Shown here: piece by piece, positions 40,402 through 49,409 of the stretch
Numbering within the stretch: the first letter of the stretch is position 1
Layout: every line of letters starts with the position of its first letter
Assembly (NCBI RefSeq): GCF_001542405.1
Contig: NZ_LNCD01000120.1
Span: 82,485 to 146,484 of the forward strand
Origin: Rhizobium altiplani
GTDB lineage: Bacteria > Pseudomonadota > Alphaproteobacteria > Rhizobiales > Rhizobiaceae
Direction of reading: 5' to 3'
Length of the DNA stretch: 64,000 bases
Position numbers and translations under genes: made by a program
Notes under the pieces: model-generated
Database searches by the model: none
The model's input: only the letters and a program-made list of their open reading frames with translations
Told to the model about the DNA's origin: nothing

Positions 40402-41715
40402 ATGCGAATCTGCCTGGCTGTTCGGTCGCACAAACTGGCTGCTGTCCTCGCTGTGGCCTTGGCAAACCTTGCGACCACCACATCCATTGCGGCTGCGGAT
40501 GACACCAAGCCCGCGCCGGCTGCGCAGAACGAGGACGCCGCACTAACCTTGCAGCTCGGGGTCGGCATCAACTGGCTGAGCTTGCCAAGTTGGGGTTCGC
40601 GTCGGCCCGATTTCTTCGGAAGCGGGGACAGCAGGGTCGTTGACGACGGCCCGAATTTTGGCATCAGCCTGGATGTGCCGCTCGGCCAGATAGGATCGCA
40701 GCCGCTGGTCCTGGAGTGGAACGGCAGCATCTCAGACCTTTCTTCCAACTCCACGGACCGAACGAGCCTTGCCGGGCAAAATTCACTGAACTTGATCTAT
40801 GGCAATTCCGCGAACGGCAACGTCAGCACGCTATTTGCGTCACCAACGGGCACGCTACCAGCCGCTGCGACGGTTAATGTTACCGTCAACGACAGTGCAG
40901 GCGCGACAGCCAACACACTTATTTCAAGCTCCTCACCCGCGGGCGGACGTGTGACTCAGTTTGCTTCGAAAAGCTCGATAACGGGCGGCACCTTTGCCGC
41001 GCTCCTCACCAACGGTGACACACAAAGTGCCGCGGCCTATGCTGCCTATGCCGACAACACTGGTATGACTCTCCGAGCTACCGGCGACCTCAGCAACAGC
41101 TCAATCGTCGACGAGCGCAGTGAGGACGTCACAGTCATCGATCAGACACTGCTGCTTGGCGCTCCGATCGACCTTCAAGGCGATTGGACGATCACGCCCA
41201 AGCTTGGCCCGATGTATAGGTCCATCGATCGCGACGTGGATTTTCGTCGGACACTCCAAATTACCGCGAACTATCCGGGTGTCGTGGTTCCGCAGGTCAG
41301 CGTCGCGCAGGACGATGAACTTAATGCACGTTATGTCGGGGCGTTGGCTGAGCTCTCGGTAGCCAAGGCATTGCAACCGGATCTCAGTGTCTCGTTCGAT
41401 GCGAGATTTGGCGGGGCCTACCTGCATTCCCACTATCGAAGCCATTATTCCGCAGTTCTGCCGAGCGTATCGACGGGCGCCTTCGACTTTGTCTCCCAGA
41501 CGCGCGACGACGCCAGCTTGCTTGCCGGCGTTGGCGCCGGGCTGCGCTACGCGCCCACGGAGAATCTGCAGGTCGGCCTGGACGCCGGCGTGAATTACAT
41601 TAACAAGGTACCGACGATCAACTATGTCGCAGATGCGGGCGGCGTATCGCCCACGATAGGCATGAGTCATGCCATCGATTACAACGTCTCCGTCAGCGTT
41701 ACCTGGCGGTTCTGA
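40402..41715 (+). CDS. outer-membrane beta-barrel protein of the curlin locus
   Basis: A 437-residue protein with a signal peptide (KLAAVLAVALANLATTTSIAAA) and repeated amphipathic strands (LTLQLGVGINWL, GDWTITPKLGPMYRS, LSVSFDARFGGAYL, NLQVGLDAGVNYINK). It ends VSVSVTWRF; a C-terminal phenylalanine is the BAM recognition signal for outer-membrane barrels. It is not CsgG, which is a lipoprotein of about 275 residues. GAGGG precedes the ATG at 40402; the frame is open to 40354. It may be a porin-like surface protein or an alternative curlin export or anchoring pore; this last is conjecture. Confidence 0.75.
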   Translation: MRICLAVRSHKLAAVLAVALANLATTTSIAAADDTKPAPAAQNEDAALTLQLGVGINWLSLPSWGSRRPDFFGSGDSRVVDDGPNFGISLDVPLGQIGSQPLVLEWNGSISDLSSNSTDRTSLAGQNSLNLIYGNSANGNVSTLFASPTGTLPAAATVNVTVNDSAGATANTLISSSSPAGGRVTQFASKSSITGGTFAALLTNGDTQSAAAYAAYADNTGMTLRATGDLSNSSIVDERSEDVTVIDQTLLLGAPIDLQGDWTITPKLGPMYRSIDRDVDFRRTLQITANYPGVVVPQVSVAQDDELNARYVGALAELSVAKALQPDLSVSFDARFGGAYLHSHYRSHYSAVLPSVSTGAFDFVSQTRDDASLLAGVGAGLRYAPTENLQVGLDAGVNYINKVPTINYVADAGGVSPTIGMSHAIDYNVSVSVTWRF

Positions 41716-41724
41716 GCAGCACGA

Positions 41725-42849
41725 TCAGCACATCGCGGAGAGCATGGAAAGGCAGTGCAGAAACTGCGTCTGCCGGTTCACGCCCACGCGTGCCATCGCG
41801 GAGGCAAGCTGATTATGGACTGTATTTTTCGAGACCCCGCGTTGCCGCGCGATTTCGGATGCCGTTTCTCCCCGCAAGAGGCAATAGGCAAGATCGGCCT
41901 CCGTCGGTGTCAGGCCGAAGATTGACTTGATGGTGTCAGGCGCCAGCAGGCTGTTTCCGCCGAGCTCGCGTATCGTCAGCATGTAAACGCGCTCGTTGGT
42001 CGCAAAGACGTTCTTGAACTGCGAGCCGAGGCCGACACGTCCCGACAGCGCATCGACGCTGATGAGCCATTTTACGTTCTTCACCTTGTCTTCAACCCAG
42101 GCAACGTGTCGAACACGTCCATGCGACGACGCCATACCGATCAGCCGGGCAACCTCGTCCTGAAGTGCCGTGTCGACGAAATCGATCACGGAGTCGCTAT
42201 ATTCGACTAGCAGATGCGACGCTTCGACAAATTTCTCGAAGCTCCCATTCGCCAGGCGGACCTGATAGTCTTCCGTAATGATCGCAGAGGGTGCGGACGA
42301 ACTGAAGAAGGCGCTCTCCATATGTGCGGATTTCTCACGCTCCAAGAGCGTGGTCTTCTGAATTGCAAAGGCCGTCTGAAAGTGCGGCAGCAATTTCATC
42401 AGCGCTTCGGCCGCTCTATCCGTTTCACTTCGACCCGGGCGATCGAAATGAAGCATCAATGCAATCCTGCGTCCGCCCTCCTTGACGAGAACGAGTATCA
42501 GAAGGCTGCCCTCGACACCAAAGCACTCGTGCACGGGCTTGTCCCACTGCGGATTGAGCTTGGCCTTCAGGTCGATCGTCAGGAACGCCCCCTGTCCCAA
42601 GGTGAGCGTCGCCGCGTGCAGTGCAGCGATCATCTGCGGATTGCAGAGCGCAGCTTTCGGGACGCCCTTTGCAAACACGCTCGCGCGCCGATCCTCTGCC
42701 CCCTTGAAGCCCACGACTGCCCCGGCGGCAGCCTTGGTGGCATTGATCAGCTCCGCTATGACCTTCTCCCATTCGGGAGGGCTTACCACGGTTTCGTAGA
42801 TTAGTTGTACCAAAGGCAAGTAAGTGTCTTCACCAAAGCTATTGATCAT
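41725..42849 (-). CDS. LuxR-type transcriptional regulator
   Basis: A 374-residue protein. The C-terminus is a LuxR helix-turn-helix (FGLTPTEADLAYCLLRGETASEIARQRGVSKNTVHNQLASAMARVG). The first 300 residues include a PAS/GAF-like sensory region (VVGFKGAEDRRAS, FLTIDLKAKLNPQW) of no obvious class; no autoinducer-binding motif is seen. The ATG at 42849 has GGAG upstream; a GTG at 42858 is less well placed. Convergent with the barrel gene; it may control the curlin locus, which is inferred from position only. Confidence 0.82.
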   Translation of the reverse strand: MINSFGEDTYLPLVQLIYETVVSPPEWEKVIAELINATKAAAGAVVGFKGAEDRRASVFAKGVPKAALCNPQMIAALHAATLTLGQGAFLTIDLKAKLNPQWDKPVHECFGVEGSLLILVLVKEGGRRIALMLHFDRPGRSETDRAAEALMKLLPHFQTAFAIQKTTLLEREKSAHMESAFFSSSAPSAIITEDYQVRLANGSFEKFVEASHLLVEYSDSVIDFVDTALQDEVARLIGMASSHGRVRHVAWVEDKVKNVKWLISVDALSGRVGLGSQFKNVFATNERVYMLTIRELGGNSLLAPDTIKSIFGLTPTEADLAYCLLRGETASEIARQRGVSKNTVHNQLASAMARVGVNRQTQFLHCLSMLSAMC

Positions 42850-43626
42850 CGGACCCACTCCAACGCTTGGCGAATTTCCAAGATTTTACGCCCGGCCGCG
42901 TCGTTTCAGAACGCTGCCGCTCGATATCGCCTACGGCGGCACCATTGCCGCGTATTCGCCTCATGAGTGTTTTCAGGCTACCTTGATCCCGGTCCGACCA
43001 TGCGGTCGAAGGTGGTTCCCAGCCACTTGCCTGTCGGCTTCACGCCCTCAGCGGCCTCAAGAGAAGCCGATGAAAAGCCAAGGCTCTTTATGAAACATCG
43101 GATGCCTCCTCAAGATTGAGTCTTTTGTCCTCAACTTGCTCGGCCGATGCCGATCACAAGCCAAAAGCGCTCATTTGGCCTTTCAAGCACCAAACAGCGC
43201 TGAAAATGCACGCCGTGCCGAGAATAGTCTCGCCACGTGTCCCTAAACTAGAGATTCTAAGAATAGCATGCGCTTTCTTGTTGTAAAATGTAAAATGACG
43301 CGAGTTTATTACAACAATAGGGGTATATATTATTGCAACCGATAGAGAGACTATTAACATCCGGTAATTGAACTTCAAGCCAATCGAGGTGGCAGAGGCG
43401 CCGCGCATACCGCATGTGTCGTCTTGCTTTCTTGACTCCCCAACTCGCCCTAAGCGTGCGCCATCCAGATGTGACTCCCGCGCGGAAGCCGCACTCGTAA
43501 CCAAACGGATAATAATTGACGCCTTCCGGTCGGCGGCCTAGAACCGGTGCTACACTCCGCGCCAGCCCGCCTAGCCGCCTTGCCGGTCATTTTTTGGCAC
43601 TTCGCGGAGCACCCGGAGAAGATCTC
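42850..43626. other. long intergenic region
   Basis: No complete gene. It contains an AT-rich segment (43250-43380) with the inverted repeat TTGTTGTAA/TTACAACAA at 43278-43286 and 43309-43317, and a possible frameshifted minus-strand mini-gene at 42977-43097 with a perfect ribosome site. The regulatory function is unknown. Confidence 0.45.
43278..43317. promoter_or_regulatory. 9-bp inverted repeat in the MFS gene upstream region
   Basis: TTGTTGTAA and TTACAACAA with a 22-base spacer, in the most AT-rich stretch before the exporter gene, about 310 bases from its start. Spacing fits a TetR/MarR-type or two-site operator, but no regulator gene is adjacent. Confidence 0.35.
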
Positions 43627-45120
43627 ATGTCCCATACAGCTCTGCGCTCGAACCGCGCGCTCGTCGTCGCCATTATCATGCTCGCGACTTTCATGGTCGC
43701 GATCGAGGCCACGATCGTCGCGACCGCCATGCCGAAGATCGTTGGGCAGTTGGGTGGCTTTACCTATTACAGCTGGGTCTTCTCGGCTTTTCTTCTGGCC
43801 CAGTCGACGACAACCGTCATTTACGGCAAGCTTTCGGACATCTTCGGGCGCAAACCGGTGCTGATTTCGGGCATCCTGATCTTTCTCTTCGGTTCCCTGC
43901 TCTGCGGGCTGGCATGGTCGATGGCTTCGCTGATCGTTTTCCGCCTGCTGCAAGGGCTTGGCGCCGGGGCTATCCAGCCGGTAACAATGACAATCATCGG
44001 CGACCTCTTCACGCTCGAGGAGCGAGGCCGCGTGCAGGGTATCATGGCGACAGTGTGGGCCACATCGGCGGTTGTCGGGCCGCTCGCCGGGGGTGTGATC
44101 GTCGATACCATCTCCTGGGCCTGGATTTTCTGGATCAACCTGCCGATCGGGATCGTGTCGATCGCCGCTTTCTCCCTCTTCCTCAAGGAATCGGTCGCGC
44201 ACAAGCAGGCGAAGATCGACTATCTCGGCGCCATCCTGTTTTCGATCGCCGTCATTGCGCTGCTCGTCATCCTGACTGAAGCCGCGGATGCCAAGGCGTG
44301 GGTATTGGCGTTGCTCGCCCTGGTCTTCGCCGTCGCCGCCGTCCTTTTCGTGCTGCAGGAGAAGCGGGCGGCCGAGCCGATCATTTCCATTGCACTCTGG
44401 AGCCGCCGGCTGGTCGCGACCAGCAACGCCGCAACACTGCTTGCCGGCATGGCGCTGATCGGGCTTTCGACGGTGTTGCCCATGTACGTCCAAGGCGTCC
44501 TCGGTCGGTCGTCGATTGTCGCGGGCTTCACGTTGACGATGCTGGTCGTCGGGTGGCCACTGGCTGTGATGCTCTCCAGCCGCTTGTTCAGGGCGTTCGG
44601 CATCCGACGCACGCTACGGGTTGGAAGCCTGATGTTTCCCTTCGGTGCTTCCTTCCTGCTCTTCCTGACACCGGACAGCCACCCCGCGCTCGCGGGAGCA
44701 GGCTCGTTCTTCATGGGCTTCGGCATGGGGCTGATCAGCCTCACCAGCATCGCGCTGGTGCAGGACAGCGTCGAATGGTCGATGCGCGGCAGCGCCACGG
44801 CGTCGATCATCTTCGCCCGCAGCCTCGGCAATACCCTCGGAGCAACCGTGCTCGGTGCCATTCTCAACGCCGGCATCAGCCACTATGCCGCCGGGGACGC
44901 AGCAAGCTCGCTGCATGATGTCCTGAACCAGCCAACCGGGCTTTCCGAATTGGCCGCCGATCCCGCAATCCGCACCGTCTTCGATGCATCGCTTCACTGG
45001 ACGTTCTGGGGCGTGGCGGTGGTTGCCGTTCTCACGTTCCTGTCGGCCTGGCTCATTCCTGTGGGACGCGAGCAAGGCCGGGCATCGGTGACGTCAGCCG
45101 CAAGCGAAGCGTCGCACTAA
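43627..45120 (+). CDS. MFS drug exporter of the DHA2 (14-helix) family
   Basis: A 497-residue inner-membrane transporter with about 14 hydrophobic helices. N-terminal NRALVVAIIMLATFMVAIEATIV and motif A-like GKLSDIFGRKPVLISG, with motif C-type VGPLAGGVIVDTISWAWIFWINLPIG, identify the EmrB/QacA type. It would export drugs or toxic compounds with protons. The ATG at 43627 follows CCGGAGAAG; the frame is open upstream to 43516 but lacks a hydrophobic start. Substrate unknown. Confidence 0.9.
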   Translation: MSHTALRSNRALVVAIIMLATFMVAIEATIVATAMPKIVGQLGGFTYYSWVFSAFLLAQSTTTVIYGKLSDIFGRKPVLISGILIFLFGSLLCGLAWSMASLIVFRLLQGLGAGAIQPVTMTIIGDLFTLEERGRVQGIMATVWATSAVVGPLAGGVIVDTISWAWIFWINLPIGIVSIAAFSLFLKESVAHKQAKIDYLGAILFSIAVIALLVILTEAADAKAWVLALLALVFAVAAVLFVLQEKRAAEPIISIALWSRRLVATSNAATLLAGMALIGLSTVLPMYVQGVLGRSSIVAGFTLTMLVVGWPLAVMLSSRLFRAFGIRRTLRVGSLMFPFGASFLLFLTPDSHPALAGAGSFFMGFGMGLISLTSIALVQDSVEWSMRGSATASIIFARSLGNTLGATVLGAILNAGISHYAAGDAASSLHDVLNQPTGLSELAADPAIRTVFDASLHWTFWGVAVVAVLTFLSAWLIPVGREQGRASVTSAASEASH

Positions 45121-45202
45121 ACCTTCAACCTGGACCACATTTGATGCTCGAAAGAGGATCGTCAGGCCAACCGGCGCGTCATTTCTTAAGGAACCAGGTC
45201 TG

Positions 45203-45237
45203 TTCTCCTTCGTTTGCCTTTCATCAGTGAAGGAGAA
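45203..45237 (+). promoter_or_regulatory. 9-bp inverted repeat covering the ribosome site of the next gene
   Basis: TTCTCCTTC (45203-45211) and GAAGGAGAA (45229-45237) are exact inverted repeats with a 17-base loop; the right arm is the Shine-Dalgarno, 5 bases before the ATG at 45243. Same design as at 38338-38371. Would block translation when folded. Confidence 0.6.
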
Positions 45238-45242
45238 TTGAG

Positions 45243-45521
45243 ATGCGAAAGACCCTTATGAATTGCACTGTTGCAGCTATGGCGCTCTGTTCGTTCGTCG
45301 CTCCCGCAATGGCTGACAGCGTGTCCATAATGCGCGAACGGAGCTACGACGACGAGTACGATCGTGTGCGTCCCGGAATTACCATCAACGAGCACGGCAT
45401 CCGAGTTGGCGCGGTTCGCGATCGTGACCGCTATTATCGCGATGGCTGCTACACCAAGACCGTCAGAACGATGACCGACGATGGCGATGAGGTCACCAAG
45501 ACAGTACGCCGCTGCCGATAA
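45243..45521 (+). CDS. small exported protein, unknown
   Basis: A 92-residue protein with a signal peptide (MRKTLMNCTVAAMALCSFVAPAMA) and a mature part rich in Arg, Asp and Tyr (SYDDEYDRVRPG, RDRDRYYRDGCYTKT) ending TVRRCR with two cysteines likely to form a disulfide. GAAGGAGAA precedes the ATG inside an inverted repeat. It resembles small rhizobial stress-exported proteins; function unknown. Confidence 0.7.
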   Translation: MRKTLMNCTVAAMALCSFVAPAMADSVSIMRERSYDDEYDRVRPGITINEHGIRVGAVRDRDRYYRDGCYTKTVRTMTDDGDEVTKTVRRCR

Positions 45522-45686
45522 CGTTGGATGGCGGCGGGCCTTTACTAAGCCCCAAAATAACACGCGAAGGAATTGCCTCTATCGAGGCGAAGAGGACGAT
45601 TTTGTCGCTGACGACGCAAATGACTGCCGTCGGTACATGCGCGCCCATTCGCCGGTAGGGGAAACCTCAGCCGCGCCTAATTTTCC

Positions 45687-46604
45687 TCAAGATTGGCCTT
45701 CCGCCAGAACCTCGTCGGAGGGCGTCAGTGGAATTGATTGCAGCAGGGTCTGGCGCGCCGAGCGCAAGTGCAGACGGCAGGCGGAATCGATCGCTGCCTG
45801 ATCACGAGACTCCAGCGCGGCGATATAATCCAGATGCTCATGAATGGCACGTTCGTTGCGCTCGCGAGCGAAAGCCTTGTTCCACTGGTAGTGATAGTGA
45901 AAGATGATCGCGATAGCATCGTAGAAATCGGCAATGAAGCGGTTCCGCGAAGCCGCGTGGATGAGCAGATGGAAGCGCTCGTCGAGAGTGGAGAAATCCT
46001 TGTAGCGCGTGTCGAGATCACGCAGCATCGCCTGATGATCCGCCTTGATGTCGGACAGCGCGCGCCATGCGTCGCTCTCTGGCGGAAGTTTGCCGAATTC
46101 CGCCGCCGAATGCAGCTCGAACATCTCGCGCACGTCTGCGAGTTCAAGCGCAAAATCGCGTGTGAAGCCCTTGAGAATCCAGTGGCTGTTCGGCCGTTTC
46201 TCGATCAAGCCAAACCGCGAGAAGCGGATCAAGAATTCGCGGACACTCGTGGTGCCGGTGCCGATCTCGCGCGCGAGCTCCAATTCGTTGATCTGCATGC
46301 CCGGTGCGGCATCATCCGACAAGATGCGCTGCATGAAGCTTCGCTCGATGATGTCGTGAAGTGAGTTGGTCTCTTCTGATGGAAAGAAATCGGCTTCGGT
46401 CGGCTGCCTGAGGACGATCTTCTGACGCTTGTTCCAACGAATGATGCCGGCATCGCTGAGCCGTGTCAGGATCGCGCGCGCAGTGCTGCGACTGATACCG
46501 AGCTGCGCCGCTATTTCGGGCTCCGAGGGCAATGCCGCATCCGTCCGCAAAGCGGCGGCATAGCGGTTGTACGCTTCCTTGAAGACTGTATTCTGCCTTG
46601 CCAT
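45687..46604 (-). CDS. GntR-family regulator with two winged helices
   Basis: A 305-residue regulator. Residues 20-65 are a first winged HTH (SEPEIAAQLGISRSTARAILTRLSDAGII), 85-140 a second (INELELAREIGTGTTSVREFLIRFSRFGLI), and 150-290 an FCD-type effector domain. A normal FadR/GntR protein has only one. The ATG at 46604 follows a purine-rich stretch. Divergent from the UxaA-family gene, so it should control the whole sugar operon; the operator candidates at 46774 and 49981 support this. Confidence 0.85.
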   Translation of the reverse strand: MARQNTVFKEAYNRYAAALRTDAALPSEPEIAAQLGISRSTARAILTRLSDAGIIRWNKRQKIVLRQPTEADFFPSEETNSLHDIIERSFMQRILSDDAAPGMQINELELAREIGTGTTSVREFLIRFSRFGLIEKRPNSHWILKGFTRDFALELADVREMFELHSAAEFGKLPPESDAWRALSDIKADHQAMLRDLDTRYKDFSTLDERFHLLIHAASRNRFIADFYDAIAIIFHYHYQWNKAFARERNERAIHEHLDYIAALESRDQAAIDSACRLHLRSARQTLLQSIPLTPSDEVLAEGQS

Positions 46605-46773
46605 GCACACCCCGCCCTTTTGCCCGGCAACACGGATCGGACGGCCACGAAGTTGCGGCGCGAAGCGTGGCAGAAGCTTATCTGTCAGCAATCCTTATCT
46701 TATTTTGGATTGCATGCGGCTGTTTGCCTCCCTCGTCCACAGGATGAATAATCCCGTTGACTTGAAAATGTTT

Positions 46774-46790
46774 ATTGTAGATAAAAAACA
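46774..46790. promoter_or_regulatory. operator candidate for the sugar operon
   Basis: The minus strand reads TGTTTTTTATCTACAAT. Its first 11 bases, TGTTTTTTATC, recur exactly at 49981-49991 before the binding-protein gene, the only two promoter-sized gaps of the operon. It lies 51 bases before the UxaA-family start. Confidence 0.55.
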
Positions 46791-46840
46791 AAATCAATGA
46801 GCATTCGCCGACGAAGCGAGTGTTTCCCCTAGGGAGAAGA

Positions 46841-48346
46841 ATGTTGACCAAGGACCCCTGGATCATCCTGTCTGCCGGCGACAACGTTGCGGTTGCGACG
46901 GCGGCGATCCCATCCGGCGCGACGGTCGCCGGCATCCAGACCCGCGAGAAGATCGACCCCGGTCACAAGATCGCACTCGCCGATATTCCGCTTGGCCAGC
47001 CCATCATCAAATACGGGCAGGCGATCGGTCGGACGACGGCGGACGTGAAGGCCGGCGACCATATTCACAGTCACAATCTGCACTTCGAGAACGACCGTCT
47101 TGCCGCGACCGCCAACTCGGCGCCTGAGAAAGCAACTGCAGCGGATCGTGCGCGCACGTTCATGGGCTATCGTCGTGCCGACGGCCGCTCGGCGACGCGC
47201 AACTACATCGGCATCATTGCCAGCGTGAACTGTTCCACCACGGTTTGTCGGGCGATCGCCGACGAGGCCAACAAGACGATCCTGCCGCATTTCGACGGTA
47301 TCGACGGTTTCGTGCCGATCGTCCATGACCAGGGCTGCGGCATGAGTTCCACAGGCGACGGCATGGCCGTGTTGCACCGGACCCTTGCCGGCTATACCAG
47401 GCATGTGAACTTCGGCGGCGTGCTGATGATCGGCCTCGGTTGCGAAGTCAACCAGCTGACACTCTACGGCCAAAGCGGCGCAGGCAATTCCAAGCGTCAC
47501 TTCAACATTCAAGATGCCGGCGGCTCGCGACGCGCCGTCGAGCGCGCCATGGGCATGCTGCGTGAAATTGCGCAGGATGTCGGCAAAGAAAAGCGCGTGG
47601 CGCTGCCGATCAGCGATATCATCATCGGCCTGCAGTGCGGCGGCTCGGACGGCTTTTCCGGCATCACCGCCAACCCCGCGCTCGGCGTTGCAGCCGACCT
47701 GCTGGCAGCTGCCGGCGGCACGGCGATCCTCTCCGAAACCTCCGAGATCTACGGTGCCGAGCACCTTCTGCGCAGCCGCGCCGTCAGCGACGAGGTTGCC
47801 CGCAAGCTCGACGACAAGATCGCCTGGTGGGAGAAGTACGTGGCGATGCACGGGGCATCGCTAGACAATAATCCGTCGCCCGGCAACAAGCGCGGGGGCC
47901 TGACGACGATCCTTGAAAAATCACTCGGAGCCGTCGCCAAGGGCGGACGCTCGCCTCTGACAGCCGTCTATGGTTATGCCGAGCGCGTCAGCGCGCCGGG
48001 CCTCGTCTTCATGGACACCCCCGGTTACGACCCCGTCTCCGCAACCGGTCAGGTAGCCGGCGGCGCCAATATGATCGCCTTCACCACCGGCCGCGGCAGC
48101 TGCTTCGGCTGCCGCCCGGCGCCCTCGATCAAGCTTTCCAGCAATTCGGCTCTCTATGCCTCGATGGAAGAGGACATGGATATCGACTGCGGCACGATCG
48201 CGACAGGCGATGCGACGATCAGCGCCAAGGGCCGCGAGATCTTCGACCTGATCATCGACACGGCATCCGGCAAGAAGACGAAGAGTGAGGAGTTCGGCTA
48301 CGGCGACAATGAGTTTGTGCCGTGGCATTTGGGTGCGACACTCTAA
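46841..48346 (+). CDS. UxaA-family sugar-acid dehydratase
   Basis: A 501-residue enzyme. It has an N-terminal SAF-type domain (about 5-80) and a C-terminal altronate dehydratase/galactarate dehydratase domain with GYRRADGRSATRNYIGI, the conserved NCSTT, and IIGLQCGGSDGFSGITANPALG and GRGSCFGCRPAPSIKLSSNS. These enzymes use an iron site to remove water from aldonates. GGGAGAAG precedes the ATG at 46841. With FucU and an aldose dehydrogenase beside it, the likely substrate is L-fuconate or a related 6-deoxy or pentonate acid; altronate is the alternative. Confidence 0.85.
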   Translation: MLTKDPWIILSAGDNVAVATAAIPSGATVAGIQTREKIDPGHKIALADIPLGQPIIKYGQAIGRTTADVKAGDHIHSHNLHFENDRLAATANSAPEKATAADRARTFMGYRRADGRSATRNYIGIIASVNCSTTVCRAIADEANKTILPHFDGIDGFVPIVHDQGCGMSSTGDGMAVLHRTLAGYTRHVNFGGVLMIGLGCEVNQLTLYGQSGAGNSKRHFNIQDAGGSRRAVERAMGMLREIAQDVGKEKRVALPISDIIIGLQCGGSDGFSGITANPALGVAADLLAAAGGTAILSETSEIYGAEHLLRSRAVSDEVARKLDDKIAWWEKYVAMHGASLDNNPSPGNKRGGLTTILEKSLGAVAKGGRSPLTAVYGYAERVSAPGLVFMDTPGYDPVSATGQVAGGANMIAFTTGRGSCFGCRPAPSIKLSSNSALYASMEEDMDIDCGTIATGDATISAKGREIFDLIIDTASGKKTKSEEFGYGDNEFVPWHLGATL

Positions 48347-48380
48347 ATCAGACGCATATCAAGTCTTCAGGGGAGGAATA

Positions 48381-49400
48381 ATGAAGACGAGGAGGATCGG
48401 CAGCACGGCGCTGGAAGTGACCGAAGTGAGCTTCGGTGGCGCCGCGCTCGGTGGCCTGTATCGCGCCTGCCCGCGCGAACAGGCTATGGAGACGCTTGAG
48501 GCTGCATGGGACAGCGGCATTCGCTATTTCGATGTCGCGCCGTGGTATGGCCTCGGTCTTGCCGAGCGTCGTTTCGGCGACTTCCTGCGCGACAAGCCTG
48601 AAAAGGAGTGGGTGCTCTCGACCAAGGTTGGTCGGCTGCTGCGCCCGGTCCCGACGGGAACCGTTCCAGACTATAGCTATGTCGACCCACTCTCCTTCGA
48701 TGCCGACTACGACTATTCCTACGATGGCATCATGCGCTCGGTGGAATTCAGCTATGCCCGTCTCGGACTGAACCGGATCGACATACTCTACGTTCACGAC
48801 CTTGGCGGATACACCCACGGCGCGGCGAAGAACGCTGTCCTGCAGAAGCAATTCCTGGACACCGGCATCAAGGCGCTCGATGAACTGAAGTCCTCCGGAG
48901 CGATCAAGGCTTTCGGACTCGGTGTCAACGAGATTCCGGTCTGCCTCGACGTGATGCGCAATGCCGACATCGACTGCATCCTGATGGCCGGGCGCTATAC
49001 GCTGCTCGACCGGTCGGCGGTTGCCGAACTGCTGCCGCTTTGCCGGAAAAAGGGCACCTCGCTCGTTGTTGGCGGCGTCTTCAATTCCGGCATCCTTGCA
49101 ACGGGCCCCGTGCCCGGCTCGCATTTCGACTACATGCCGGCGACAGACGATGTCCTCGCCAAGGTCGGGGGCATGGAGAGGATCGCTGCCAAGCATGGTG
49201 TATCTCTGGCTGCCCCGGCGCTCCAGTTCCCGCTCCGCGATCCGCTCGTCTCCTCGGTCCTGATCGGCACGGCCAAGGCATCGAGCCTGACACGCAACAT
49301 GGAGCTTTTCGAGCCAGCCTTGCCGGACTCGATCTTCCCGGAATTCGACTCTCTGACGCTCGTCGCACCGCCGCTCGGCGAAGACGCCGTGCGTGTTTAA
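48381..49400 (+). CDS. aldo/keto reductase: aldose (L-fucose-type) dehydrogenase
   Basis: A 339-residue AKR with the catalytic tyrosine in DVAPWYGLGLAERRFG and the NAD(P) end VLIGTAKASSLTRNMELF. It resembles D-threo-aldose/L-fucose 1-dehydrogenases and pyridoxal dehydrogenases, which oxidise C1 of the sugar to a lactone. GGGAGGA precedes the ATG at 48381. Position between the dehydratase and FucU fits the first step of an oxidative fucose route. No lactonase gene is found here. Confidence 0.82.
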   Translation: MKTRRIGSTALEVTEVSFGGAALGGLYRACPREQAMETLEAAWDSGIRYFDVAPWYGLGLAERRFGDFLRDKPEKEWVLSTKVGRLLRPVPTGTVPDYSYVDPLSFDADYDYSYDGIMRSVEFSYARLGLNRIDILYVHDLGGYTHGAAKNAVLQKQFLDTGIKALDELKSSGAIKAFGLGVNEIPVCLDVMRNADIDCILMAGRYTLLDRSAVAELLPLCRKKGTSLVVGGVFNSGILATGPVPGSHFDYMPATDDVLAKVGGMERIAAKHGVSLAAPALQFPLRDPLVSSVLIGTAKASSLTRNMELFEPALPDSIFPEFDSLTLVAPPLGEDAVRV

Positions 49401-49409
49401 GGACGGACC

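Noticed and set aside
43450..44493. 347-codon minus-strand frame opposite the MFS gene
   Set aside because: Antisense shadow with no domain-like sequence.
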